DNA from: an uncultured Clostridia bacterium
GTDB taxonomy: Bacteria; Bacillota; Clostridia; TANB77; CAG-508
Assembly: GCA_944390525.1 (NCBI GenBank)
Contig: CALXQH010000051.1
Span: 1-58,649 of the forward strand
Reading direction: 5' to 3'
Length of the DNA: 58,649 nt
A program made the translations under genes and the position numbers. Positions within the stretch are counted from its first letter, which is position 1; every line of letters starts with the position of its first letter. Of the stretch, positions 1 to 10,580 are shown in pieces. The notes below the pieces were generated by a model that was not told where the DNA came from, did not search any database, and saw only the letters and a list, made by a program, of their open reading frames with translations.

Positions 1-83
1 AAATGAAGGAAATGTTGAAAAATTATGTAAAATGGTGTAAAAAAAAAAAGAGTATAAAAATTAAAAAAAAAAAAGGAGAAAAT

Positions 84-3000
84 ATGAAAAATAAAATTAT
101 AAAAATTACAATATTATTAATAGTAATTTTATTGGGAGCCATAGGATTGGCTATTTCCGTAGAAGAAAACATAACTTTACAAACAGCAAAAGTAACAAAT
201 AATGCGGCAAAAAATACTCAAAGTTCATATAACATAAATGTTGAAACACCTTGGCAGATTAGTAATAAACTAGAATATATGAGAATAAGACTAAGAAGAA
301 CAAATCGTCAAGGGTTTTCATATTATGATGCTTTGCCTATGTATGACAAAGATCCAAGTATAAAAATATACTGTATTGAACCAGGTGCAAGAGTTAGCTT
401 CCGCCATTATGGTTATGAATATGATGATTATAGAATAATAACAACTAAGGAAGACTTAATAAATAGCGGTTATACAGAATATTACATGACACCTATTTAT
501 AACAGTGCTGGTATATTTGAATTACCTGTAGCAGCATCTTACATATTATCTGCAGAAGATAAAGAAACTACCGGAGAATATGTAGATATTTATTGTGATG
601 GAAAAATTAATCATGTTTGGCTTAATGAAGATGATGCTAAATGGTTAGAAAAACAACGTGGAATTTGGAGACTATGCAAAAATACTGCTAGTAATGGATA
701 TAGATTAGATATGATATACCCTTACGGAATAGGTGAAAAGCTTATTCTATCAGATGATATATCAATATTTGGTGGAAAAGCATCTATTTATGATTCTGAA
801 GCAAAAAATTATACTGAATATGATTTAACTGTCAGAAATAAAGGATTACAACCTAAAGATAACACAAATATAGACTTAGTGGAAGCAGAATTTAGTAATA
901 ATTTATGCACAGTAGGTCCATTTAATATATCTTATACAAATGGAATTTATGGAAAAGTAGCCTTTGCAGGAATATCAAAAGTAACTCTTATGGGACTTGA
1001 TGCTAATAAAAAAGAAGTACAAGAAATAGAAATAAAAAATTATTATTTGAAAAACAATGTAGGAAATTATACAAAGGTTTCAGCAGATTCTATGTATTTC
1101 TTCTCAGGAGATAATGAATATAAAATAGACAGACTAAACGGAAACGAACAATATATAAAATCAGGTCAAGATTTTAAATTAGAATTTGAATATCCAAGTA
1201 ATTCAACTATAGTATATGCTAAATTAAAAGTAGAATTTAAATATATGCTAGCTAATGGTGAATACAACAAATTAGTAGGTATGGAATACTATATTTGGGA
1301 TGGAATATTTGGAGAGACTAAAAACCAAACTTTAATTGCAGCAGATGCAGATAGAACTATATATACAGAAAATCTAGAACTTGAACCTGTTGAAATAAAA
1401 TTACCATATTTAGGCGGTAATGTATGGGAAGATGGTTTAGGAAGTAAAGAAAATATAGCTGATGGAAAAAACAACACAACAAATGATGTTCCATTGCCAA
1501 ACATAAAAGTTACATTATATACAGCCGATGGAAATCTAGCAACTTTACAAGCAGACCCAAATCAATCAGGAATTTCTAACGAAGATATAATGCATAGAGT
1601 AAATCCAACATATACAGATAAAGACGGAAATTACTTATTTGAAGGAATATATCCAGGAAAAGAATATTATGTAGAATTTGAATATAATGGACAAATATAT
1701 TTACCAACAAAGAAGATAATTCCAGAAGCAGAAGATACATCAAAAGGCTTAGAAAAAGCAAATGAAAGAACAGATTTTAATAATAAATTTGCTGAAATAG
1801 GAGCATATCCAGAAAATTACAAAACTTCAAATTCACTAGAAAAAAATTTAGGAACATATAATAAAGTATATTCACAATATGAATTAATGGGATATACTCT
1901 AAATGAAGAAGGAAAATATCAAAAAACAGGCATTCAGCTAATAGATGGATATTTATATGAAGAGAACGGAAACCAAACTATAACATATGAACAAGGTGAA
2001 ATATCTAAAAAAATATTAGATTATATACAAAAAAATAAAAAATCACCAGATATAAAAGAGATTTATTCATCAATAGCAGGTAATGACACAGAAATGTGGA
2101 GAAAACTTCAATATATAGAAGACTGTAAAATTAAGTCATATTCTGATAAATATACAGCTACATCTGAATATAAAGATTATATTAATCAAGGATTATGGAG
2201 AAGACAAGAAGAAAGATTAATATTAACAAAAGATGTTCTTTATGGAGCAACAAGAATAAATGGAAAAACAGAAGTTTATGAATATGATGATAGAGAAGAT
2301 GCAAATTGGGAAATTCAAACTAGAATGAAAAATTATGCTCAATATTATAGTGGAGCATATGTAAATGGAATTTATCAATCTGACTTAGTATATGATGGAA
2401 AAAATGTTGGAAACACTGATAATTTATTAGAAGTATATATAACATATAAAATTACTATAAAAAACTCTTCTCAGAACATTTTAACACAAATAACAGAAGT
2501 AGTAGATTATTATGATGAAGACTATACTTTTATTGATAACTTATCTTGGGTAATGTATGGAAACAAGGATGAATTAAAACTAACTAGAACAAATTATTAT
2601 GATATGATTGATAGCTTATCATTGAACAAAATTCCTAATGCTAAAGACATAATTAGTAATACAAGTAGCAAATATGGAGAAAATACACAAAAAAATATTT
2701 CTGATGAAACAAAAGCAATTTATATTAGAGGATTAGAGGATAAAAAATTAACAGCAGGGGAACAAGCATATATTTATCTAACATTTAAAGTTAATAAACA
2801 AGATGTAACTGAAAATGACAATATTTATGCAAACTATGCAGAAATAAATGGTTATAAAACATTTTATGCAAATGGTACTGAATTACCTAATGGAAATAAA
2901 ATTACAGACGATAAAACTGTAGCAGGAATAATAGATCAAAAATCAATACCAGGAAATTTAACAGCAGCAGACTTAACTGGAACAAAATATGAAAAAAACT

Positions 3001-4700
3001 TTGAAAATGATACAGACCGTGCAAAAGGAATAAATGTAAAACAAAACAGTGGAAATAGAGTTATAAATGGAACGGTTTGGGAAGACCAAAGAACAAAAAT
3101 ATTTAATAATGTTGCTATAGGAGACGGTATAAGAGATGAAAACGAAAAGGGAGTAATAGGAGTAACTGTTTTACTATTAGAAGTATTAGATGACGGTACA
3201 GAATACTTATGGCAAACAACACAAACTGATTTAAATGGTTACTATCAATTTCCGCCAAAAGGAGAAGAAAATTCAAATGGTATTATTCCTGGAAACTATA
3301 TAGTAAGATTTATATATGGTGGCAATCAACAGACTTTATCAACAATATTAAGAGAAGATGGAACATTAGAAAAGTTATCATATAATGGTCAAGACTTTAA
3401 ATCAACAGTATATCAAAAAGATATGACATCTGGCAATGACTTAGAAAAAGAATATTATGATATTTCAGGATTAGACAGCTATGGCAAAAATTTATCAGAT
3501 GCAAAAGATTTATGGGAAGATAAAAAAGTTACAATAAAACAAGAAAATCAATTGCAAAATCAAAATGTAACATTACAAGGTAGACAAACTTTAATTAATA
3601 ATAGTAAAACTTTAACAAATGCCTTATCAGAACTTTTAGCATTACCTTATACAAATAGTAATCTTAGTGATGAAGATGTAGATAATTTACGTCCATATAC
3701 AGAAATGGTAGCAGAAACTGCAATTATAAATATTGAAGGAGAATATAATAGAACAGAAAGTAGCTTATCTGATAATAACGGTATTTATGTTCTAAAAAAT
3801 GTAGATTTTGGATTAACAGAAAGACCAAAAGCTCAGCTAGAATTAAATAAAAAAGTAGAACATATTAAAATAAAGCTTGCAAATGGAAATATATTATTTG
3901 ACACTAAACAAGCAACAAATAATTTGATATGGCAGGGAGCTAAAAACTATAATTTAGACACTAAAATAGAAGAAAATAAATACAATTATACGTATATAGA
4001 CAATATATTAAATATACTTAATAGAAACGGTATAATTCAAATTACAATGGACGAAGAACTAATGCATGGTGCAACTGTAGAAATAACTTATAATATAGAA
4101 GTAGCAAATGTTAGTGAAACAGACTATTTAGACAAAGAATTTTATTATAAAGGAGAAATTCCAAACAATGCTACAGTAGTAACAACAACAGCAACACAAA
4201 TACTAGATTATGTATCAAACAATTTACAATATAATGCTTTAAACAATAATGGTTGGGATGCTATAAATGCAGACTCTGTTATAAAAAATGGTTTAGTAAA
4301 TGCAAACTTAAATAATAGTGTAAGTCAAATAAATACTATTTTACAAGCTGATGAAACAAATAAAATGTTGACAGAATTAAAACCTGGAGAAAAGACAGAA
4401 AGTCAACAATTACTATTAACTCAAGTAATTACATCACAAAACAGTAATGATGATTTAACTTATAAAAATGTAGCAGAGATAGTGCAAACTGAAAATACAG
4501 TAGGAAGAAGAATGGCATTTTCAATAGTAGGAAATCAAGATCCAACACAAACAGCCCAAGAAGTGGATACAAGTAGTGCTGAACCAATAATTATATTACC
4601 ACCTTTTGGTGAAGAAAGTTTATACTTAGGACTAACATTAACAGTTATAACAATGCTTGCAAGTGGTATTATATTAATTAAAAAATTTGTGCTTTGTTAA
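84..4700 (+). CDS. Large thioester-domain surface adhesin (SdrD-B/Cna-B repeats, C-terminal membrane anchor)
   Basis: A secreted, wall- or membrane-anchored adhesin of 1538 aa. I place the start at ATG 84, which has AGGAG 8 bases upstream and opens a signal peptide. The reading frame extends up to base 3, but that part is a lysine-rich stretch with no signal. Residues 1-27 form the signal peptide. An N-terminal thioester (TQXA-type) domain shows Cys97 in Y-C-I-E-P-G and Gln191 in K-Q-R-G-I-W, the pair that forms the internal thioester binding host or surface amines. SdrD-B-like domains follow at about 445-560 (L-G-G-N-V-W) and 990-1090 (I-N-G-T-V-W-E-D). The C terminus has L-P-P-F-G, one membrane helix and K-K, resembling a non-canonical sorting signal, then an unusual final Cys. 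It is a paralog of the protein at 10581-15234. Function is inferred from architecture. Confidence 0.85.
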   Translation: MKNKIIKITILLIVILLGAIGLAISVEENITLQTAKVTNNAAKNTQSSYNINVETPWQISNKLEYMRIRLRRTNRQGFSYYDALPMYDKDPSIKIYCIEPGARVSFRHYGYEYDDYRIITTKEDLINSGYTEYYMTPIYNSAGIFELPVAASYILSAEDKETTGEYVDIYCDGKINHVWLNEDDAKWLEKQRGIWRLCKNTASNGYRLDMIYPYGIGEKLILSDDISIFGGKASIYDSEAKNYTEYDLTVRNKGLQPKDNTNIDLVEAEFSNNLCTVGPFNISYTNGIYGKVAFAGISKVTLMGLDANKKEVQEIEIKNYYLKNNVGNYTKVSADSMYFFSGDNEYKIDRLNGNEQYIKSGQDFKLEFEYPSNSTIVYAKLKVEFKYMLANGEYNKLVGMEYYIWDGIFGETKNQTLIAADADRTIYTENLELEPVEIKLPYLGGNVWEDGLGSKENIADGKNNTTNDVPLPNIKVTLYTADGNLATLQADPNQSGISNEDIMHRVNPTYTDKDGNYLFEGIYPGKEYYVEFEYNGQIYLPTKKIIPEAEDTSKGLEKANERTDFNNKFAEIGAYPENYKTSNSLEKNLGTYNKVYSQYELMGYTLNEEGKYQKTGIQLIDGYLYEENGNQTITYEQGEISKKILDYIQKNKKSPDIKEIYSSIAGNDTEMWRKLQYIEDCKIKSYSDKYTATSEYKDYINQGLWRRQEERLILTKDVLYGATRINGKTEVYEYDDREDANWEIQTRMKNYAQYYSGAYVNGIYQSDLVYDGKNVGNTDNLLEVYITYKITIKNSSQNILTQITEVVDYYDEDYTFIDNLSWVMYGNKDELKLTRTNYYDMIDSLSLNKIPNAKDIISNTSSKYGENTQKNISDETKAIYIRGLEDKKLTAGEQAYIYLTFKVNKQDVTENDNIYANYAEINGYKTFYANGTELPNGNKITDDKTVAGIIDQKSIPGNLTAADLTGTKYEKNFENDTDRAKGINVKQNSGNRVINGTVWEDQRTKIFNNVAIGDGIRDENEKGVIGVTVLLLEVLDDGTEYLWQTTQTDLNGYYQFPPKGEENSNGIIPGNYIVRFIYGGNQQTLSTILREDGTLEKLSYNGQDFKSTVYQKDMTSGNDLEKEYYDISGLDSYGKNLSDAKDLWEDKKVTIKQENQLQNQNVTLQGRQTLINNSKTLTNALSELLALPYTNSNLSDEDVDNLRPYTEMVAETAIINIEGEYNRTESSLSDNNGIYVLKNVDFGLTERPKAQLELNKKVEHIKIKLANGNILFDTKQATNNLIWQGAKNYNLDTKIEENKYNYTYIDNILNILNRNGIIQITMDEELMHGATVEITYNIEVANVSETDYLDKEFYYKGEIPNNATVVTTTATQILDYVSNNLQYNALNNNGWDAINADSVIKNGLVNANLNNSVSQINTILQADETNKMLTELKPGEKTESQQLLLTQVITSQNSNDDLTYKNVAEIVQTENTVGRRMAFSIVGNQDPTQTAQEVDTSSAEPIIILPPFGEESLYLGLTLTVITMLASGIILIKKFVLC

Positions 4701-4736
4701 AAAATAATCTCGCAATTTATTGCGAGATTATTTTTA
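4701..4736 (+). terminator. Rho-independent terminator after the first adhesin
   Basis: A perfect 15-bp inverted repeat (arms 4701-4715 and 4720-4734, loop TTTA) starts immediately after the stop codon and ends in a T run. A-rich and T-rich flanks on both sides make it usable in both directions, which fits the convergent gene at 4808. Confidence 0.85.
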
Positions 4737-4807
4737 AAATTTAAATTAGTTTGGCTTTCACTATATTAGCTATTTGATAAATAAATACTTTAGGAGTGAA
4801 ATTTAAG

Positions 4808-5260
4808 TTATATTACATCACTGAGTCTCATTTCCATAGGACCTATATAAATATCTTTATTTATATTATCTTTTGAAGGAAAATCATAATCACGATGACA
4901 CTTTATAATTGCATAATTATTATAAATATATATTTTAGACCCTCCATCTAAATAAGCTTCTCTTATACAATAACCATTTTCAGCGTCAATTTCTGCTTGC
5001 TGTATAATTTTTTCCATTATAGAATTATCTTCTTCTAAGATTTTAATTAAGTCTTTTCCTTGAATTTTAACTTTTTCTATTCCATAATAATATATGTCAT
5101 AATCTTCTAGACTAAAAACCTTTTTAGAAACCAATTTTTCTCCTTTAGAAAATACAATGGAAATTTTATTATTTGAATTATACTTTAAAAAATATATGAT
5201 ACATATTGTTATTAATACAATTAAAATACTTATAAATATTATTAAATATCTTTTATACAT
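4808..5260 (-). CDS. Small membrane-anchored protein of unknown function
   Basis: 150 aa. I do not recognise a family. Residues about 5-25 form one strongly hydrophobic helix behind M-Y-K-R, so it is probably an N-terminally anchored or exported protein with a small extracytoplasmic domain of about 120 residues. The domain contains two Cys (in Y-C-I-R-E-A and I-K-C-H-R-D) that could form a disulfide. The ribosome binding site is weak (GGA about 9 bases upstream). It lies between two large adhesin genes on the opposite strand and is separated from the first by a bidirectional terminator, so it is transcribed alone. Confidence 0.55.
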   Translation of the reverse strand: MYKRYLIIFISILIVLITICIIYFLKYNSNNKISIVFSKGEKLVSKKVFSLEDYDIYYYGIEKVKIQGKDLIKILEEDNSIMEKIIQQAEIDAENGYCIREAYLDGGSKIYIYNNYAIIKCHRDYDFPSKDNINKDIYIGPMEMRLSDVI

Positions 5261-5601
5261 AATTAAAATCCAAAACCTTTCATATAAATTTACTTATATA
5301 TAGTATAATAATTTTACTACTAAATGTCAATAAAAGAGGAAAAAGGTGAATTCTAAAATATTATGTAAATAAAAAAACAGAATTTACTATTTTATTACAA
5401 AATTAATAATTTTGTAACATAAATTTAATATTTGTGACTTAAAATGACTTTCCGTAAAGATATTTCCAGTTTTCTACAAATTTGGAAAGAAACTACTATT
5501 GAAAAATATATTAAAATTGTTAAAATATAATTAATATATAATATGCGAGTATTAAACAAATAAGAACAAAAATTTGCTAAAAATAAAACAGGAGGGTTAT
5601 A
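5261..5601. other. Divergent intergenic region, 341 bp
   Basis: An AT-rich stretch between the reverse small membrane protein and the forward DUF11 protein. It must hold both promoters. Several TATAAT-like hexamers lie at 5520-5545, but none has a convincing -35 at 16-18 bp. No riboswitch or long inverted repeat was recognised. The strong ribosome binding site GGAGGG at 5591 belongs to the downstream gene. Confidence 0.4.
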
Positions 5602-8600
5602 ATGAACAAATTATTAAAAAAAATCATCGCTACACTTTTAACAATTACATTAGGTAGTGCGAATCTACTAGTAATAGGTTCATATGGAACTACATATGCA
5701 TTATCTGATTCAGAGCTATCAGAACAAACATCTGAAACAAATAATACAAATATAGAATTTAATGCGTATTTTGAAAACAATATACATATAGAAACAGCAA
5801 AAATTTCAGAAGCTACAAAATTGTTCATTAATGTAAAAGTAAAAAACGCAGGTTATCTAGAAAATGCACAAATTATGTTACAAAATGCTAATTATAAAAT
5901 TAGTCAAGACATAAATAATAAAAATATTCAAAGTGTAGACAAAGAAAATAATAAAATATTACTTAATCAATTAAATAGTGGTTCAAATATAACTCTAGAA
6001 ATACCAATTACTATTTTAAATGATGATAAAGTTTCTTTAGATAATTTTTCAAAAGAGTCAAAAGTTGTACTTACAGGAAACTATATAGATGGAAATGCAA
6101 AAGAAAATGAAATTTATAAAGAAATAGTTAATAAACTTTACTGGGAAGGTACAGCCGAAGGTATAGTTGAAGGAGAACTTACAAAATACATTCCATATAA
6201 TATAGAAGAACAATATGGTGTAATATTACAAGCACAGGTAAATACAGGGATATTAAATAGTACATTACCAATAAAAGAAACACAAGTTAATATAAAAGTA
6301 CCAGAAATAAATAACCAAAAACCTACATCAGTTAATGTTATAGCTAATAATACAAAAGCAAGCAATGGAAATATAGATGGAACAGAATTTGATGCACAAA
6401 ACTATACATATAACAACGAAACAGGAATTGTAACAATTACAGTTACAAATTTACAAAATGCAATTTCATGGGTTAAAGATGTAAAAGACGAATTTTTAGT
6501 TAATTTTACTTTTGAAGGTAAAGATATATATGATTTTGTAAATGAAAATAAACTAAATGCTTTATCTGAAGTAGAGGCAAAAATACAAGTATACAATAAT
6601 GAACCAACTACTATAACTAAAAATACAACTATTGAAATGATAGAAGAAGAAAAGTTAGGAAATATTACAGACTTTGAAATATTAGCATCAGAATATATAA
6701 GTAAAGGTCAAATGTATGCTAACTATGAAGCAGAAGATAAAAAAGAAACAAATTATACAGTACGTTATGAAGCTGTTATTAACAATATAAAATTAGTAGA
6801 TAGCATAACTTTAATTCAATCTAGAGATGAATTAGAGAATGCTACAAATTCATCAACTTTAAACTTAAAAGATAGTGTATATAATAAAACGATAATAATT
6901 AGTCAAAAAATATTTAATAAAATTTTAGGTCAAGATGGAATTATAGAAATATATAATAAAAATAATGAAAAAATAGCAATTATTGATAAAGATGCTAAAA
7001 AAGATGAAGAAGGGAATTATATAACAGATATAAGTTCAAAAGACGAAGCTGAAATATCAATAATAACAAGCAAGCCTATTTCAGAGGGAAAATTAAGTAT
7101 TGAAGTAGAAAAAGCAATAAAAGGTAACTTTCCTTATACAAAACAACAATTAAAAACATCAACAAAATTAAATACTAAATTAGAAGGAAAAATAAATAAT
7201 TCAAGTGTTGAAAAATTAGCAAACATAGAATTAAAAGAACCAAAAAATATTGTTGAACTTTCTTTAAATAAAGCAGAATTAAGTAATATAGTAGAAAATA
7301 AAAATGTAGAAATAAGAGTAACGTTAGATACTTCAAGTATAGATTATGCTTTGTATAAAAATCCTACATTAGAAATAAGATTACCATCTTGTATTAGTAA
7401 ATTAAAATTAAGTTCTTATGATATATTAATGGATAATGGTTTAAAAATAAAAAATGTAAAAGCTGAAAACCAAGATGGAGCAGCTGTGATTTTTGTGCAA
7501 TTAGAAGGAATACAAACAGAATATACAATAGGAGCAGAATATAAAGGTACAATAATCATAATAAATACTGATATAACAGTAAAACCATTAACGCCAAGTA
7601 CAAGAGAAAAAATAATAATGAAATATACAAATGAAAATGATATACTTAGTCAAGCCCAAAATGCAAAAACAAATTCAGTAGAAAGCGATAATATTATTGA
7701 AACAGAAGTTAATTTTGTAGCACCAACAGGAGTATTGTTGTCAAATGGAATTTCAAATTATAAAGAAGATTCTAAAGAAGTATTATCAACAACAGAAGAT
7801 ACAATAACAGCAATAATAAATCCATATACAGAAGAAATAACAGCTAACATTTATGGAAAAGTAGTAAACAACTATGAGAATAATATAGAAAATATACAAA
7901 TTTTAGGAAGATTTCCTATAGAAGGAAATAAAGAAATTGATAGCAATACAGATCTAGGTTCAAATTTTAGTATGAAAGTAGATTCAAATATAGCATTATC
8001 AGGAATAGAAGAGTCAAAATATACCATATATTATTCGGAAAATGCACAAGCTTCAAAAGATATTGCAAACACAAGTAATGGATGGACAACAACAAGAACA
8101 GAAAATGCAAAATCATATTTAATAGTAACCAATGATTATACAATGGAAAAAGGAAAAAGTATAGAATTTTCTTATAATGCTAAAATTCCATCTGATTTAA
8201 AATACAATAAAAGTTCATACGAAATATATAAAGTATATTATCAAAATAATTCAGAGATAGGAAATATTGAAGAAACGAAAAATTCTCCAAAAGTAGAAAT
8301 TACAACAGGAGAGGGACCTGAATTAACTGCTACAATAACTCCAACAGCAGAAGTTATAAGAGAAGGCCAAGTTGTGAAAATGAAATTAGAAGTAAAAAAT
8401 ACAGGAACTATAAAAGCTGAAAATGTTAAAGTAAATATTCCTTTACCAGAATATACTGACTTTGTAGTACTCTCTCCAGGAAGTACATATATTGTTGATG
8501 AAGGAAAATTAAAAAGTTTTGAATTAGGAAACTTAGAGCCAAACCAGACTATAACAGTATCTTACCATATTAGATTTAAAAGACAAATTGAAGAAATTGA

Positions 8601-10566
8601 TACAAGTGAAAATAAAGAGATAATAGTAAAAAATACTGCAACAATGACTGCAGACAATATACAAGGAGAAGTAAAAGTAGAAGATTGTAATTTAACTATT
8701 AAAGAAGGAATAATAGCAGTAAATCTTGTTAGTGATATTGACGAAACACAAATATTACAATCAGGAAATACTATTAGATATGAAGTAGAATTATATAATA
8801 TTTCTGATCAAGATAAAATTGAGAATATAAATGTAACAATAAATCTTCCTAAAGGATTTATTGGAAAGCAAGTAGTTATAGAAAATGAAACTAGGCCAAA
8901 AGAAGAATTAGAAGATGCAATAAAATATAATATAGAAACTAATGTTATAACAGTTAATATAGATAAAATAGAAACAACTAGAAACATAAAACTAACTGTT
9001 TTAGTAAATGACTGTGAAGGAAATGTTAGTGCAAATGCATTTGTTAGTGGAGAAAATATAGAAGAACATTATTCTAATATTTCTGAATATGAAGTAGAAA
9101 AAGTTAATTTAGAAATATCAGAACTAACATCAACACCAACATATATTAAAGAAGGAGAAAAAGTAGAGTATCATCTAAAAATAACAAATAAAGGAAAATC
9201 TGATGTTTACTCAATAAGAGTAACTGATATTTTACCAGAAGGATTAATTTTTGAAAAAGCAACTTATACGATTGATGATGATAATACAGAAAGACTAATT
9301 AACTTTATAGAAGATGATAAATTAGAAATACCAATAACTGAAACACTTGGTTCTAATCAGACTATAAATATCATAATAACTGCTATAGCGGATCTTTTAC
9401 CGGATAAAAATGAAAAAGAAATACAAAATTATGTAAGTATTAAAGCCAATAGTTTTCAAGAAACAAAAACAAATACAGTAATAAATTATATACAATATAA
9501 TAGTGAAATAGATAGACCAAATGATGATGAAGAACAACAAACAGTAAACAGAATAACAGGTGCTGCATGGATAGATGCTAATAAAAATGGAAAAAGAGAT
9601 GAAGATGAGCAAATTTTACCAAATATGGATATTGTTCTTATAAATAAAAAAGACAATACAATAGTGAAAGATATATATACTGGAGAAGAAAAAAGAGTAA
9701 AAACAGATAGTAATGGACAATATGAAATAAATAATTTGCCAAAAGGAGAATACATAGTTATATTTGTATATAATTCATCTATGTATAGTTTAACAACATA
9801 TAAATCAGAAGGTGTAAGCGAACAATTAAATTCTGATGCTGTAGATATATATGTTACACTTGATGGAGTAAAAAGACTAGCAGGAATGTCAGATGTAATT
9901 AAAATTTCAGGTAATGATGTAAGAAATATTAATATTGGTTTATATGAAGCAGAAAAATTTGACTTAAAACTAGAAAAGTATATTACAAAAACTACATTAA
10001 CAACACCAACAATAGGAACAAAAGTTACAACATACGAAGATAAAAAAGTTACTAAAGTAGAAGTTTTAAAGGGAAATTTAGGAAAAAGTAATGTTATCAT
10101 AGAATATAAAATAGTTGTGACAAATCAAGGTACTGTACCAGGATATGTTAAAAAAATAGTAGACTATTTACCAGAAGATGTAAGCTTTTATTCAGAAATT
10201 AATAAAGACTGGTATTTATCAGAAAATGGAAATGCATATAATACAAGCTTAGCCAATACAGTAATTAATCCAGGAGAATCAAAAGAAGTTACAATAATTC
10301 TTAGTAAAATAATAACGGAAAAAAGTTTAGGAACCCTAAATAATACAGCAGAGATATACGAAAGTTATAATGAATTGGGACTAAAAGATGTAAATTCTGA
10401 ACCAGGAAATAAAGCTGAAAATGAAAATGACATGTCAAAAGCAGATATTGTGCTATCAATAGTAACAGGAAAAGTAATAATATATGGATTACTTGGTTTA
10501 ACAATAACTTCAATGCTTGCATTCGGAGTAGTAATGATAAAAAAGAAAGTATTAAATAAAAAATAA
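5602..10566 (+). CDS. Very large DUF11/Cna-B-type repeat surface protein
   Basis: 1654 aa, exported and C-terminally anchored. ATG 5602 is preceded by GGAGGG at 6 bases and opens a signal peptide (M-N-K-L-L-K-K, hydrophobic stretch, Y-A-L). The long extracellular part is made of beta-sandwich repeats. At least two DUF11-type units are visible at about 905-1010 and 1170-1280 (x-Y-x-L-x-I-T-N-x-G, D-I-L-P-E-G). An SdrD-B-like domain starts at about residue 1318 (I-T-G-A-A-W-I-D-A-N-K-N-G). A last DUF11-like unit precedes the anchor helix, which is followed by K-K-K-V-L-N-K-K. There is no LPXTG; S-I-V-T-G-K just before the helix may be a variant sorting signal. The next adhesin starts 14 bases after the stop, so the two are probably co-transcribed. 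Likely a stalk or adhesin; the ligand is unknown. Confidence 0.8.
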   Translation: MNKLLKKIIATLLTITLGSANLLVIGSYGTTYALSDSELSEQTSETNNTNIEFNAYFENNIHIETAKISEATKLFINVKVKNAGYLENAQIMLQNANYKISQDINNKNIQSVDKENNKILLNQLNSGSNITLEIPITILNDDKVSLDNFSKESKVVLTGNYIDGNAKENEIYKEIVNKLYWEGTAEGIVEGELTKYIPYNIEEQYGVILQAQVNTGILNSTLPIKETQVNIKVPEINNQKPTSVNVIANNTKASNGNIDGTEFDAQNYTYNNETGIVTITVTNLQNAISWVKDVKDEFLVNFTFEGKDIYDFVNENKLNALSEVEAKIQVYNNEPTTITKNTTIEMIEEEKLGNITDFEILASEYISKGQMYANYEAEDKKETNYTVRYEAVINNIKLVDSITLIQSRDELENATNSSTLNLKDSVYNKTIIISQKIFNKILGQDGIIEIYNKNNEKIAIIDKDAKKDEEGNYITDISSKDEAEISIITSKPISEGKLSIEVEKAIKGNFPYTKQQLKTSTKLNTKLEGKINNSSVEKLANIELKEPKNIVELSLNKAELSNIVENKNVEIRVTLDTSSIDYALYKNPTLEIRLPSCISKLKLSSYDILMDNGLKIKNVKAENQDGAAVIFVQLEGIQTEYTIGAEYKGTIIIINTDITVKPLTPSTREKIIMKYTNENDILSQAQNAKTNSVESDNIIETEVNFVAPTGVLLSNGISNYKEDSKEVLSTTEDTITAIINPYTEEITANIYGKVVNNYENNIENIQILGRFPIEGNKEIDSNTDLGSNFSMKVDSNIALSGIEESKYTIYYSENAQASKDIANTSNGWTTTRTENAKSYLIVTNDYTMEKGKSIEFSYNAKIPSDLKYNKSSYEIYKVYYQNNSEIGNIEETKNSPKVEITTGEGPELTATITPTAEVIREGQVVKMKLEVKNTGTIKAENVKVNIPLPEYTDFVVLSPGSTYIVDEGKLKSFELGNLEPNQTITVSYHIRFKRQIEEIDTSENKEIIVKNTATMTADNIQGEVKVEDCNLTIKEGIIAVNLVSDIDETQILQSGNTIRYEVELYNISDQDKIENINVTINLPKGFIGKQVVIENETRPKEELEDAIKYNIETNVITVNIDKIETTRNIKLTVLVNDCEGNVSANAFVSGENIEEHYSNISEYEVEKVNLEISELTSTPTYIKEGEKVEYHLKITNKGKSDVYSIRVTDILPEGLIFEKATYTIDDDNTERLINFIEDDKLEIPITETLGSNQTINIIITAIADLLPDKNEKEIQNYVSIKANSFQETKTNTVINYIQYNSEIDRPNDDEEQQTVNRITGAAWIDANKNGKRDEDEQILPNMDIVLINKKDNTIVKDIYTGEEKRVKTDSNGQYEINNLPKGEYIVIFVYNSSMYSLTTYKSEGVSEQLNSDAVDIYVTLDGVKRLAGMSDVIKISGNDVRNINIGLYEAEKFDLKLEKYITKTTLTTPTIGTKVTTYEDKKVTKVEVLKGNLGKSNVIIEYKIVVTNQGTVPGYVKKIVDYLPEDVSFYSEINKDWYLSENGNAYNTSLANTVINPGESKEVTIILSKIITEKSLGTLNNTAEIYESYNELGLKDVNSEPGNKAENENDMSKADIVLSIVTGKVIIYGLLGLTITSMLAFGVVMIKKKVLNKK

Positions 10567-10580
10567 AGAAAGGAGAAAAC

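Noticed and set aside
3..83. N-terminal extension of the first adhesin
   Set aside because: The extension is Lys-rich and lies before a good ribosome binding site; it would bury the signal peptide.
5261..5601. Cyclic-di-GMP or other riboswitch upstream of the DUF11 adhesin
   Set aside because: Such elements often precede large adhesins, but I saw no conserved helices or motifs here.
9486..10100. Reverse open frame of 204 codons inside the DUF11 protein
   Set aside because: It is an antisense shadow of a clearly coding frame with low-complexity composition.
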